From Nitzschia sp. DOCU1 (taxonomy: Eukaryota > Bacillariophyta > Bacillariophyceae > Bacillariales > Bacillariaceae), in the NCBI GenBank assembly GCA_951394045.1, contig OX595987.1:2728001-2792000 (forward strand): DNA of 64,000 bases, written 5' to 3'. The notes under the pieces were generated by a model, which was not told the origin of the DNA, made no database searches, and saw only the letters and a program-made list of their open reading frames with translations. The position numbers and the translations under genes were made by a program. Shown piece after piece: positions 43,201 through 52,759 of this stretch. Within the stretch, counting starts at the first letter, position 1, and each line of letters begins with the position of its first letter.

Positions 43201-44154
43201 ATGTTGGCCATTACGAAGGTCTTGATCGTCTATGGATGTCTTGTGCCAGACCGGAAGATTGTTGATGACGACCCGTTTAGCGATCTTGAGGAGCGGACAC
43301 TTGAAGTAACGCCAGCGGGCAGGGACGTTGGAATGTTGAGCTTTGAGAACTCCTTATGGTGTTTTAGCGCCATGGGTGGTACTTTCGATGTCATTGGGGC
43401 TTCTTCTAAGTTCGATGAGATGAAGAACGCCATGAAAGCATTTGAAACAAACGACTACGACCTGTTTGATGATGGTGGTGGAACTGGTTCGTCAGACGAC
43501 AAACCGGCGCCATATCTTCCGCAAAAGGAAGCTGACGAACTTGTGTCTCATCTGCGGTATCTCACTCCAGGCGAGATTGCTGGCTACGTCAGCTGCCTTG
43601 TGACAGGAGATTCAGGGAGAAATAGCTTGTCTGGAATTGAAATATTCCAGAGACTTTCAACGCGACAGCAACGAGCCATTCAAGTACTTCTTGACGTTAC
43701 AGAACGCTTGATGGACGTCCAACGGCAGTACTCAGTTGACGAACGAACATGCCATTGTCAGTTTGACGTTACAAATAGCGCGGTCATCACTGCTTGGGCG
43801 GACGGGTGCACCTGGAGCGAGGCGTTGGAAATGTCGGGTGCGGCTCCCGGTGACCTTACCCGAATAATCGGTAGAGCCATGGATGCGGTCCGTCAGATAG
43901 GTAGCCTCAAGTTCAACCCCCTCCGAAAAGATGATCTTGGGCCGGAGGCCGTGGCAAACCCATTTGCTCGTGGCATCCATCCAGACATTCGAAGACTTTG
44001 CCGAGAGGCTGCACGTACGATGAACCGATACCCAGTCAAGGACCCGTTGCCGTTTGAGGCTGAAGAAGAAGATTTGTTCGAAGAACCTGAAGTTGAAGCC
44101 CTGGAAGAAGACATAAACGACGTGGACCTGATGGACGAGGAAGGAGAAAGCTAG
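40255..44154 (+). CDS. DExH-box RNA helicase, ISE2/Ski2-like, probably plastid-targeted
   Basis: Single-exon ORF of 1,299 aa. Motif I is APTGSGKS (113-120), motif Ia is TPLKALSNQK, motif II is DEFH (228-231; ILDEFHYMGLPGRGGVWEE), motif III is GLSATLPNA, and motif VI is QMAGRAGRRG (673-682). An acidic/basic insert (residues about 340-430) separates the RecA lobes, and the C-terminus carries a DSHCT-type domain (VITAWADGCTWSEALEMSG, GDLTRIIGRAMDAVRQIG). This is the Ski2/Mtr4 superfamily. Within it, the DSHCT plus organelle leader resembles ISE2, the plant chloroplast helicase for plastid RNA processing. The N-terminus has a hydrophobic signal (FFIAILCLAFEVTS) followed by F-S-I-R, a plausible diatom plastid S-F step. 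A nuclear or cytosolic Ski2 role is the alternative. Confidence 0.8.
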   Translation: MQPLLSLRRRRQITLRKSLVQFFIAILCLAFEVTSFSIRDSSTASSRQSFKSRVYLSGGNTVENTHHHTSVDVQKAVDLGRSELARYFEFPLDDWQLQAGGEILLGHNVIVCAPTGSGKSVCGEMALHVAFDRDMEGIYTTPLKALSNQKFADIRQIFGAAYVGLSTGDVSINRKDARLTVMTTEVYRNIAWRSSSSESGGGGTDDQQQPWEQRRSNDLRKNAVVILDEFHYMGLPGRGGVWEECIITSPAHTQIIGLSATLPNALQLAEWIEGVTGRKTILVEAPGERPVPLKYLFATREGLYPLFKNANAGPGALLGLLGYRGDGKSVSEKVQELKKKKGFDDDEDDLSIDKLPKGLKVNPALTTLAQRRMQRVNRMFERQNARQQFGGEDDWDFSYGRIRPRSLSSREAAKEKERLLRREMRKSVPSLPVLLARLKEQDLLPAIFFIFSRAGCDQAADSIRIAFKGPRDPTIEVDFEDGFEGDLEVEPNPKKLNTRSRSKRKQDADGKFQDKKGRTFRSDSNNIDEDIFSALLDARRGAIADDMLFETGSPLSPDNWKFYSAAGLLALDQVKEVANRVGRFNEDNPEIAFTNEVVEQFLFGVGSHHAGMLPAHKAFVETLFQGNLMKACFATETLAAGINMPARTTVVCALAKRDGGGSMSLLETSNLLQMAGRAGRRGMDTSGTCVIVATPFESHDIAATILTNPVKPITSQFRPSYALAVNLIARGRGRLDVAKQLVSKSFAMWEKRRLETEVSNASENEQVSDVLISISEDKFLDALVGAMQTKIQMRSALYDVDFLRNLVDVLTDREKLKRASKGFESASLSVELEMTTLGLLEVEKKNVFATDLLEVDQELLDLQAEDEASFEQQIEEQQQRVEEASKKLRKHTFTMLAIIANQIMEEISEEGLALKEAMQKTRMRNSPEAQLTAEDLSKFAKSSVVVKRKLRKLASSNPGVDPEALLLQSEKLDEIEDSSWDDMLAITKVLIVYGCLVPDRKIVDDDPFSDLEERTLEVTPAGRDVGMLSFENSLWCFSAMGGTFDVIGASSKFDEMKNAMKAFETNDYDLFDDGGGTGSSDDKPAPYLPQKEADELVSHLRYLTPGEIAGYVSCLVTGDSGRNSLSGIEIFQRLSTRQQRAIQVLLDVTERLMDVQRQYSVDERTCHCQFDVTNSAVITAWADGCTWSEALEMSGAAPGDLTRIIGRAMDAVRQIGSLKFNPLRKDDLGPEAVANPFARGIHPDIRRLCREAARTMNRYPVKDPLPFEAEEEDLFEEPEVEALEEDINDVDLMDEEGES

Positions 44155-44228
44155 CTGAAAGTTTTGAGCTTTCAGTAGAATTGAATTCTTGCTCATGATA
44201 TCAAAATTCTAGTTATCCGCCAAAATTG

Positions 44229-45395
44229 CTAGCTAACTTCATCGGCAGATTGTTGGAATAGGTACAAATAGAACGCCAGAAGCAGGGTAAACAGTATAAA
44301 AGCAAAGCTCCGATACTCTTGGATGGCACCATAGACACGGCTGCAGGCACCACCACTGCTTGAGCTTTTTAATTTTGCCAGCTGTGCTAGTTCGTCATCA
44401 CCCAAAATGGAAACTGCTGATGCCTGGTGATATTCTTCTGCTGGAGACGGAGTCGTTTTGGAAGTCAGAGGGCGTTCTCTAACAAGAGGTGGAGACTTGA
44501 CTGCGGCGACAGGAGCCGACAAAGGCTCTGGCCGACCTAGGATTCGGTTGAGTTTCGCTTTAGCCATGTTCTGCATCCAGCCACCGAGAGGGCCCTTCAC
44601 AGTTCCCGCCGCCGATGGAGAAAGCTCCTTTGATTGAGAAGCGAGGCCGGCCTCCATTAATTCTTCGCCAGGAGTTGCTATTCTTTCGTCCAGATCTTGC
44701 ATAAAACGCTGACTGGACTTTTTTGAATTTTCTGGTCTAGCGTCTTTTTTCCCTTTTGCTTTGGTGGACGACCGTTGTTTTGCCGAGGGCTTGTTCTTTC
44801 GAATCATGTATAGAATGGGATCGTTTTCGGCATCATCCTCTGGATCGCTATCTAATATGCTATCACTGCTGTCATCGTCGCTATTGCTCTCCCCACTGTC
44901 CAGTGCATCCGCATTGTTTATTGAGTCATTATAATTTTCTTCGAGAGCACTCGCCACCACCGAAAGTAGTGGAAGAGTGGACGATGAATGACTCAGACGT
45001 CGTTTCGAAGCAGAGGGAGCCTCCGAGGAAACGCTCGTATTCGTACTTATAGTCATGGATTCCGCTCCTCCTCCCTGCAGACTAACCTGCGTCGAGGAAA
45101 TCTCCAACTTGTTATCCTTTGCGCCTGCTGCTGGCACTGACGATCTCAACTGAGCAGCAGGTGGTCGATCCAGCAGCGACCAAGAACCCATAGATGACGT
45201 TTCATCAGGATCCACACTGGGCGACTTGGCGGTGGTTGCTCTTGGTTTATTGCTAGGCCGTGGTTGACCTCGAACGTTGAATTCGTCACTGTGAATGTAT
45301 TCATCTTTGGCAGCCATGTCGTCAAACGTGGGGAGCTTCTTGGCAGCGGCCTCCGCCTGCGATCGAATTCGTTTTGCGTAGTCACGAAAATTCAT
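44229..45395 (-). CDS. Tail-anchored Ser-rich protein, unknown function
   Basis: 388 aa from the ATG at 45395; the frame upstream starts at GTG. The N-terminus MNFRDYAKRIRSQAEAAAKK is a basic amphipathic helix. The bulk is Ser/Asp/Pro-rich and probably disordered, with an acidic block (SDDDSSDSILDSDPEDDAEN) followed by a Lys-rich KAKGKKD block. Residues about 363-381 form one hydrophobic helix (FAFILFTLLLAFYLYLF) just before a short polar end, the layout of a C-tail-anchored membrane protein of ER, Golgi or mitochondria. I do not recognise a family; a golgin-like or SNARE-accessory role would be speculation. Confidence 0.55.
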   Translation of the reverse strand: MNFRDYAKRIRSQAEAAAKKLPTFDDMAAKDEYIHSDEFNVRGQPRPSNKPRATTAKSPSVDPDETSSMGSWSLLDRPPAAQLRSSVPAAGAKDNKLEISSTQVSLQGGGAESMTISTNTSVSSEAPSASKRRLSHSSSTLPLLSVVASALEENYNDSINNADALDSGESNSDDDSSDSILDSDPEDDAENDPILYMIRKNKPSAKQRSSTKAKGKKDARPENSKKSSQRFMQDLDERIATPGEELMEAGLASQSKELSPSAAGTVKGPLGGWMQNMAKAKLNRILGRPEPLSAPVAAVKSPPLVRERPLTSKTTPSPAEEYHQASAVSILGDDELAQLAKLKSSSSGGACSRVYGAIQEYRSFAFILFTLLLAFYLYLFQQSADEVS

Positions 45396-46084
45396 GACAG
45401 TCACGTTTTGTCATTAACAACAACAATGCGAAAAAGAATTCAGCAGCACAGTCTTCCACAACAACAGCCTTTGAAGCATGGAAGGTGGGGACTACGATGC
45501 CCTTGCCTGTGACTCTTTTTTCTGACAAACAAAGAACTTGATGACATGGTCATCATCCCCCATCTTTTGCGTTTCGATATGTCCCTTTGTTCGAACTGGT
45601 TGGTTCGATTCATCGGATCTCATGGGAAAAGTGGCAAACCACATGGAAGCTACACTAGCATACTCAAATACATATCATAGTGTTTGTGTTGTCGCGCGCG
45701 CCTTTTGTGCTGAAACGGTGAATGTTAAAATAACCAGTTCGTAAACAGGTTATGGGCTTGCTTGTAGAACGTTTGGTTCTTAGTATTATGAGCTCGTTTG
45801 AGCATCTACTTTCTAATCTTGCGATCTTTCGATCGTGCGTTTCTTGATCTTGCGGAAGCTAGTCTGAGTCTTGACGGAAGTCTTTACGATCTTGTCGCTT
45901 CCGCAAGACTAGCTCTCTTCCGGATCCTAGTCTTTCTGCGAGTAGTACTGAGTCGTGAGACCCAGTCGATTTGAGTCACTAGTCGACTCGTCCGAATGGC
46001 CTTCAAACCATTCATTCAAATCGCCGTAATCGAACAGGTGAATCTTTTACTGCTGGGCCTTTACACGCCCCTGTTTTGAAATAA
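45396..46084. other. Intergenic with an 11-bp inverted repeat
   Basis: 689 bp upstream of two divergent loci. From about 45830 to 46000 the sequence is rich in AGTCT/GAGTC variants, and CTTGCGGAAGC (45849-45859) is repeated inversely as GCTTCCGCAAG (45897-45907). The stem-loop could be a decayed small element. No gene was found. Confidence 0.45.
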
Positions 46085-46619
46085 ATGCATCATTTCTCAT
46101 CTCTGGTTTTCGAATCTTCCAGAAAGACTATCGATCCAATTACTTGTGATTTTGATGAAGATAAGCTACCACTTTATACCAATGTGATTAGCGGAGCTAG
46201 GGAATGCCAAGAGAGTCGTTATGGCAAAGACGGGTGCACCCCAAAGTTGGACGGGAAAGACATTTTTGATGAAAGGGATACAGAATGATACTCTTGACTG
46301 TCTACTCAACAAAATCGTGGCTCCTTTCATCACATCGATTGCAAATATTTCCAACCTTGATGGGCCCATTTATTGCCCAGTTCCTGAAGACTGTCAGGTC
46401 TTACCCGCTGCATCCAGATGCGGCCTCATGAAGCACGAAAGCAATCCAAGGAGCCATGCTCTTCCAGAACTGGCACAATTCTTTGAAGATTGTTGTCTAG
46501 AGGAAGGTACCACCTCCAAAGACAATGCTCAATTCTGTGTGGACAAGATGGCCATGGATACTGTGACCTTTAACATGACTTATGCCGCCCAAAAGTACAT
46601 GGAATGCACTGCTGCATGA
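46085..46619 (+). pseudogene. Small Cys-rich gene with a frame break
   Basis: Two overlapping plus frames carry protein-like sequence. Frame 1 (46085-46288) contains CDFDEDKLPLYTN and GARECQESRYGKDGC. Frame 2 (open from 46221 to the TGA ending at 46619) contains TLDCLLNKIVAPF, DGPIYCPVPEDCQ, ELAQFFEDCCLEEG and QKYMECTAA. About nine cysteines lie in the second part. The natural hand-over is near 46262-46280, where a one-base shift would join them; no GT-AG intron fits. It may be a real frameshift, an assembly error, or a gene whose start lies in an undetected upstream exon, since no signal peptide is visible. Function unknown. Confidence 0.35.
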
Positions 46620-47758
46620 TTGGCTGCTCCCTCTCAGTTAGAAAATGAACCAGAGACAGCCATTGCAACGTTCGTCTCCACAGCTATCCTTGGTGGTGGC
46701 TACAATGGCTTTGATGATGGGAGGCTACTAATAGTAGAGAGAAACAGGTCCCCAACCGAGAGTCGAATGAATGAAGAGTGATCCTATGCGGACTACCCAA
46801 AGTCGAACAAGGATGATCGGTAATAGGTGTTGTTTAAATGACAATAAATTTTGCATCGGCGCCAATAAGCTCGTCTGTGATCCACCTATTTTGTTGGTTA
46901 GTCATCAAAAAGTGTAGATAGTTATTAAAAAAGGATTGGAGGATTCACTCGACTTTGATAAGGGGATTGCACCCCCCCCCAAATGAGGCTCCTTCTGATG
47001 CCGCCCCAAGATGCTTGTTCTCCATCCCGAGCAAGAACCATATTCGGAACTTTTTGTCGCCGTCGGAGCTGACTGTACCCTGGTAGCTCACATTTATTGT
47101 TGTATGGCATAATCATTTCTCGTTGGCTATTGAAGCAGGGGCTTGTAAGTCATAGATAGATGCTTCCAGCTACCGCCACTCCCGTTGCAGAATCTTGTAG
47201 GACAAATCGGTGAAAATATTGAAATAAGCCCAATAAAAGCTAGTTCTCGTTGATCACGATTAGAAACCATAATTGACAATCTGGTACGATAATGTCCAAT
47301 AGCCCATCGAACTCCTTGGAAACTTTTCTCTCGGATGTAATTTGTATTTGCGTGTCCGAGGGAAACTCTGAAGGACTCGGGATTGCTGGTGGCTTCGTTT
47401 CGCTTGTCGTGAACTTCATGATGGGCTTTCTGATTCCATCTCTAAGTAAGGGCTATGCCCATGGCTTATTTTTCAACGCGAACATAAGAGCAAAATAGGT
47501 CGATTGTGCCCCTTCGACCCCCTTCTTTGACCACTATCGAGACTTTGGCTTTGGGCCTCCTATTCTTTGGTGATGAAGTGCAGTGATGCGTGGCCCGTTT
47601 CTCAGTACGTAAACGTACGGCGAATTTTCTACCGCTTCTTTGCGAGGAGTGAAAGTCCCGCGTTGTTGGGGGAAGGCAGTTGCACACTTTGGACATAAAA
47701 ACAAGCGAGAGCAAAAACGAAACCATTTAGATAGACAAGTAGAAGAATAGAAACAACC
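46620..47758. other. Long intergenic region upstream of HSF gene
   Basis: 1,139 bp. It contains a C-run near 46971-46980 and a 68-codon plus ORF at 47292-47498 with a hydrophobic centre, which I do not trust as a gene. The last part must hold the HSF promoter. Confidence 0.4.
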
Positions 47759-48630
47759 ATGAGCAACGAAGGATACGATAACAGGGAAAAGGTCTTTGAC
47801 GACGAGGAAGATAACGGGGATGACTGCCAAAACATTTTCCCGCAACGACTCATGTCCATTCTAGGCGATGAGAGAAACCATGGCGCGATCTGTTGGCTCC
47901 CTCATGGGCGTGCCTTCGTCATCCGAAACAAGGCTTTGTTTGCGGAACGTATAATGCCCAAATTCTTTCCCCGCAAATCTAAGTACAGCAGCTTTACCCG
48001 AAAGCTAAACCGCTGGTAAGTACTTCCAGAATCCGATAATAGCCACCTCGACAGTAGAATCCACCAATACTCAACCATTGCGTTCAATGTGCCCGCAGGA
48101 ACTTCATGCGTGTCTCCAGTGGTCCTGAGCTCGGAGCGTATTACCATGAGTTTTTCCTCCGAGACAAACCTCACCTCGCCGCTCAGATGTTCTGCAAAAA
48201 CGCTCGGACGAAGATCGCCATGGCGTCTCCTGACCCGAGCCCGGCTAGCACAATGACTCAATTTGTAGCCCCCGCGGCTCCCTCCACGGCTGCTTCCAAG
48301 CCACAACCTCAGCAGAAAGAGCAATCTGGCATGGATGCCGCCCAAATGTTCCTAGCTAGCCAGCAGATGGATCCAGCAATGCAATTCTTGCTGGAGCAAC
48401 AACTCGTTCTGGGTAGACAACACTTGAGCGCGCAACTTCGTCTTCAGCAAGAGCCTCGAATGAACCTATTGCGACAACCAGTTCCTAGCGTAGCGGCATC
48501 CCTCGCCTTGGAGATTGAGATCCAAAAGCAGCAGCAGGAACGCTTGATTCAATTGCAACAGTTGATTGCGATGAACAAGCTGAGGGGACAGCAAAAGCGA
48601 AGGAACAACTTCCGCGCTTCTGCAGCCTAA
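47759..48630 (+). CDS. Heat-shock-factor-type DNA-binding protein, 2 exons
   Basis: Exon 1 47759-48015, intron 48016-48098 (GTAAGTA...CCGCAG), exon 2 48099-48630; 262 aa. The HSF winged-helix DNA-binding domain spans residues about 25-118: IFPQRLMSILGDERNH, ICWLPHGRAFVIRN, the recognition helix SKYSSFTRKLNRWNF (family S..SF.RQLN.Y.F), then the wing and YYHEFFLRDKPHLAAQM. The intron splits the Trp codon inside the recognition-helix segment, a position common in HSF genes. The rest is a Gln/Met/Leu-rich tail (QQQQERLIQLQQLI) ending in a basic QQKRRNNFR, with only a weak heptad pattern, so trimerisation through a classic HR-A/B is doubtful. HSFs are greatly expanded in diatoms and most have no known target. 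Confidence 0.9.
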
Positions 48631-49610
48631 GCGCTTGTGCATGATATTCCACGACGGTGTTTTGTTGCAAGGAAATTATAGATCATCCATTAGAGTTCAC
48701 CCAATTCATTTGCTAAGCTCATTTTGCATGCAAGGCACGCCTCAATCTCCATTACGGCCTAGTCCAACCTTAGCTAGGTTTTCGGACGAAGCGCTGCGGG
48801 AAGCACTTCGGTGAAAAGAACACGGAATCAGCCTCCCTACTGCTCTAGTAGGCTAGCTAGTAGACACTACGGATATTACCTTTCGGAAATGGGTTGGGTT
48901 GGGCATTCGCACAAAGTATCCACCTGCTACTGATGCGACATCCAAAGCGAATTGACTCTGCTTGATGTCGCGGGTAACGAGAACTCCGCCTAGTAATGAA
49001 GCCCTATTTGTACCACGAATGTGCCTCCTATTGTCCCCGCTATTCCCATGACCCATTAGCAACTTTCCATGCGATTAGGACATAATCTCTTGGCTCGCCG
49101 GGATGATATTCGCCACCTACTACCGGTATAGCTAGAGCTATCATACTGTAGTAACGTCGCGCCATCTTGTGTTTGAAACCGTTGCTTCGTCGTGATCTCG
49201 GGCGCTAAAGCGCGTCCGTCCTGAGGACAACCCCCCCAAACTGTGTAGCAGTAATAGGTTATGGGTCATCACACAATAGTACGGCGCCGTGCGCGCATAG
49301 CTGCTATGATAGCATAGGTACCGATACATGGAGTGCGGCGATTTACAGAGCACTACCTTTCTTCCTAGTTATGACTGAGAAATAGAAGCAGAGAGTACAA
49401 ATACCCGTTGCAGTATCACTATAGACGAGAAAGAGGAATAACTCATAATCAGTAGAGAGTAGCTTTGCAATGCTGCTTCTTGTTCGCGGTACTAGTAGGA
49501 GCATCAGGGTTCTCCGTCTTAGTGGTCGTGAAAATACATTCTTGCTTTTTAGCAGGAATGCCCATTCCTTCTGGCATCATCGTCCATCGAAGTATTCTTC
49601 AGACACGGGT
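48631..49610. other. Intergenic region with short inverted repeat
   Basis: 980 bp between the HSF stop and the stop of the next minus gene. GCGACATC (48935-48942) and GATGTCGC (48964-48971) form a perfect 8-bp stem with a 21-nt loop. Small ORFs on both strands are unconvincing. No transposon ends were recognised. Confidence 0.4.
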
Positions 49611-51773
49611 TCATAGCGTCGGTACAGTTACTCGGATCAACTTGGGAACGGGCTCATGAGTCATGTCAATGGTCCACTCCAGAAGAACGTTTTCAACCAG
49701 GAGGGAACGCAGTAATCGAAATGCCATCCGTGCCACAACACTGCCATCACCGCTCCTTCCTCTTTCTGCGGTGACAGATTCTTTTGGTTGTTTTTGATCG
49801 ATATCTCCAACGACGTTCCATTCCGCGGGATTCACACCTCCGCAGAGTGCTTTCACAACTGAACTACCCGCAAAGAACACCCGATAGATTTCGTCTTCTT
49901 CGTCGTCATGGTTTTCATCACGTCGTCTGCCTTGTTCCAGGCGTCCTTCGCTTGCGAAGGTAGTTTTCAACTTGACAATTGCGTCGACATAGTGTGTTCC
50001 GTCTGGTGACAGTATAATTTCACGCAAATGCAACGGAGACCGGTCGATGTAATTTCTGAGGCTCACTTCGCCCACGGAGATGTCTATGAGCGGCGATTCT
50101 AGAAAAATATATTGTTGTTGCTGCTGCTCCGATCGTCGTTCGTCGTTCCTCTCCCCGAGAAATATTGTTGGGTGCCCTTGCGTCATCTGCGTCTCTCGTT
50201 CTCCTTCCCCCGATATCCTTCGGTGGTCAACATGATTAGAAGAGGAAAGTTTGTTTCCCTCCTCCCGCTCTTGTATTGAAACCGTACCCGGAGTAGTCTG
50301 TTTCGTCAAACTGTTTCGCCCTGGAATGTCGTCTTCCGAAATCGAATTATTTGGCAACAGAGATGCCGAAGTCTTCTGTGATGGCCACAACACCACTTCT
50401 TCAGTTCTTAGCAACTGCCCGTAGATATTCGACTGCTTTGTGCTTAGAACATTACTCATCATAAGAATCCTATTGCGGTTTTGCTGACGAGCCATTTGAA
50501 GAACGGTCCCATATCTATTCCCAGGATCAACGAGCGTCATGGTTCCAGTACCGTCGGTTACGGTTGCGAAACCAATCACCTGTTTCGGCTGAGATGAGGC
50601 TTTGACTAGACTCCGCTTTCCTTTCTTTACTGCGGTTCGTGGATATTGTGCCAAATATGAAGGCAAGACCTGAGCGTCCGAATGAGTAACCCGTACGTAA
50701 ATATTGCTGATAACGCCCGGTGATGCTTGAATCTCGGCCAAGGTGCGAACTTTGCAAGGAAGTGGAGAGATGCCCCCTATCCTGTCACCGTCACCACCAC
50801 GACCAGCTGCATTTTTAGTCATACCCACCCCAGAAGCAGCGGCATTCTCTACTCCTCCTTCAGCCGACCCCCGGTCTTCGTGGTGGTCGCCCCCGCAGGA
50901 AAGCAAGTACCAGGCGACCAACTCAGTTATTCGAGTAGCTGCAGTGTTCATTTCTTCTGGGAGAGTTCCTACAGAAGTATGATCGGAGTAGCTAGTCACA
51001 AATGCAGATTGCATGCGTTGCTCTTGCTTTCTCCCGAGTTTGCCACCGAAATGAGCCCCTCTTTCTGGTCCGATGCCTTCACTGGATCCGGCCTGTTCGC
51101 AACTACGATCGTCGGTATTGTCGAGTTCGTCTTGTGCTCGGATATGGCCGAGTTTCCACCATCTCCATCCTGGTTCGGGATCATCTATCGGATGCTCAAA
51201 ACAGATCGGGGATTCGACAGCCCTCGACGAAGGAAAGTCGAGAGGCAGAACGGCGTCATAATCATCAGCATCATCGGCATTCTCCTGCGCAGCTCCTCCT
51301 TGACGGCGTCGTTGAGCTGCCAATATGTAGTTAGTTTCAGCCCGCCCGATATCTACTTCTTTTTCTTTCAAGTTTGGGAAACTACGCTTTCGTTTGATTC
51401 CAAGACGGTTGAAACGAATCACGTCTCCTCGTGATATTTGCTGCTCAGCCACGCGTGATAGTTCGCTTGCTCCGTACATTGACACCGTTGCTGTGACATG
51501 CTTTGGAAGGGAATTGTCGGCTATTCTTAGGTCGACTCGAGGAGTCGTAGCAAACGAAGAGCCTAAAGGAGATTGTAGCGTTGCGACACCCATGACAACG
51601 GCAACAACATCCACGGGCCCCGTTGAGTTGTTGGGTGGTTGACTGGCTGATGAGGTGCGAAGATTTCGTCGTGCTGGCAGAGTGTTTGTTTTCTTGCCCG
51701 CTGCCGTCTGTTGTCGCCGACGGTGTTCAAGCGTTGATGCCGCATCGAAAATTGAGTAAGTGTCGAGGGTCAT
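49611..51773 (-). CDS. Large orphan, possible OB-fold single-strand-DNA-binding protein
   Basis: 720 aa, single exon. Residues about 50-125 read VDVVAVVMGVATLQSP, then VDLRIADNSLPKHVTATVSM and ISRGDVIRFNRLGIKRK. The order 'V.V.G.V - V.I.D.S - V.....G...L - GDVI....IKRK' is that of an OB fold of RPA/MEIOB type. A second candidate lies around VIGFATVTDGTGTMTLVD. Between them are Asp/Glu- and Ser-rich disordered tracts, and near residue 530 QQQQQYIFLESPLIDISVGE leads to a folded C-terminus. No catalytic motif is seen. A role in replication, repair or meiosis is only suggested by the fold guess; no specific orthologue is claimed. Confidence 0.5.
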   Translation of the reverse strand: MTLDTYSIFDAASTLEHRRRQQTAAGKKTNTLPARRNLRTSSASQPPNNSTGPVDVVAVVMGVATLQSPLGSSFATTPRVDLRIADNSLPKHVTATVSMYGASELSRVAEQQISRGDVIRFNRLGIKRKRSFPNLKEKEVDIGRAETNYILAAQRRRQGGAAQENADDADDYDAVLPLDFPSSRAVESPICFEHPIDDPEPGWRWWKLGHIRAQDELDNTDDRSCEQAGSSEGIGPERGAHFGGKLGRKQEQRMQSAFVTSYSDHTSVGTLPEEMNTAATRITELVAWYLLSCGGDHHEDRGSAEGGVENAAASGVGMTKNAAGRGGDGDRIGGISPLPCKVRTLAEIQASPGVISNIYVRVTHSDAQVLPSYLAQYPRTAVKKGKRSLVKASSQPKQVIGFATVTDGTGTMTLVDPGNRYGTVLQMARQQNRNRILMMSNVLSTKQSNIYGQLLRTEEVVLWPSQKTSASLLPNNSISEDDIPGRNSLTKQTTPGTVSIQEREEGNKLSSSNHVDHRRISGEGERETQMTQGHPTIFLGERNDERRSEQQQQQYIFLESPLIDISVGEVSLRNYIDRSPLHLREIILSPDGTHYVDAIVKLKTTFASEGRLEQGRRRDENHDDEEDEIYRVFFAGSSVVKALCGGVNPAEWNVVGDIDQKQPKESVTAERGRSGDGSVVARMAFRLLRSLLVENVLLEWTIDMTHEPVPKLIRVTVPTL

Positions 51774-52759
51774 TGAAATACGATCTCTTCTTCTATCTCT
51801 CTCACACGCACAATCCCGAAATATAAATGGATTTCTCGACTCCCAGGAACCCGAGTGGACGATTCCGTCGAAGAATATGATGGCTCTTCTTGGAGGGATA
51901 TCTAACGGTAGCCCTGAATAGACAGTACAGACAGTAATGATGAGATCTTGTGGTTTCTGGTTCGCTTCGGGCAGCTATGCTGAAGAGAGGCGTTTGGTTG
52001 CCATATACTCCGGCAGGAGTGTAAAAGCTGTTCTTGCTGTCTTTCGGTTCAAAAAGTGCAGACCAAGACGTTTTTTGGGAAAGGGTGATGTGGCCCACAG
52101 CCAGTCAGTGTGGCTTGGTTACGGTCAGAGGGTGGCTCGGGTTTGTGGACCATCTGCCCTTCTTATTGCCAATGTGCTGGCAACTTGAAGTCAGTTGGCA
52201 GAGGCACTTTGTTGCGCGAAGGGGTTGTAGAATTTTAGTTAAGCCTTATGTTGTCGTCGTGGTCAAAAAATGCTGAGGTGGGCCACTGCCAACGCGTCGA
52301 TGACTGACTCAATTGACAACATTCACTAACTGGCGTTAAAATGCGGTTTCAATGTTCTCTCCGTCTTTCCTTTGCCCGGCATGCTGGACACGCATGCACA
52401 CGCACGCACTGCGGACAGGCGATCGATGATGATGTCAAAGCAAAGGTGTCAACAGTGAATTTTTCAACTTCTTCCAATCGGAGAGTGGAGAGATGTCGTC
52501 GACGCGCCCCATTGCGAATTGCAAGATGAGGCAACAACACAAGCGATCGGTATCTGCATAAGATCAAGAGCAGCAGCTGCATCGAAGAGTACCAGGTACA
52601 TAATTATATGCAACCTTACAGCAGCTGAAATTTGGTTTCTACGTGTATCCGAGAACGACCCGTCATCGCTTTGAAGAAGTTGGAATAATCGGCAGCCGGC
52701 GGAACTTAAAAACTAGACACATTCTTCCTCGATAGCGAGTTTGATCTCTGCACAACACC
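51774..52759. promoter_or_regulatory. Divergent intergenic region
   Basis: 986 bp between divergent starts at 51773 and 52760. Both promoters lie here. A CACGCA-rich stretch sits near 52391-52410. Several short ORFs have no recognisable content. Confidence 0.4.

Noticed and set aside
47292..47498. 68-codon plus ORF with a hydrophobic centre
   Set aside because: Isolated, no recognisable motif, weak upstream context; length is compatible with chance.
48853..49062. Minus ORF considered as a retroelement fragment
   Set aside because: No reverse transcriptase, integrase or protease motif and no flanking long repeats.
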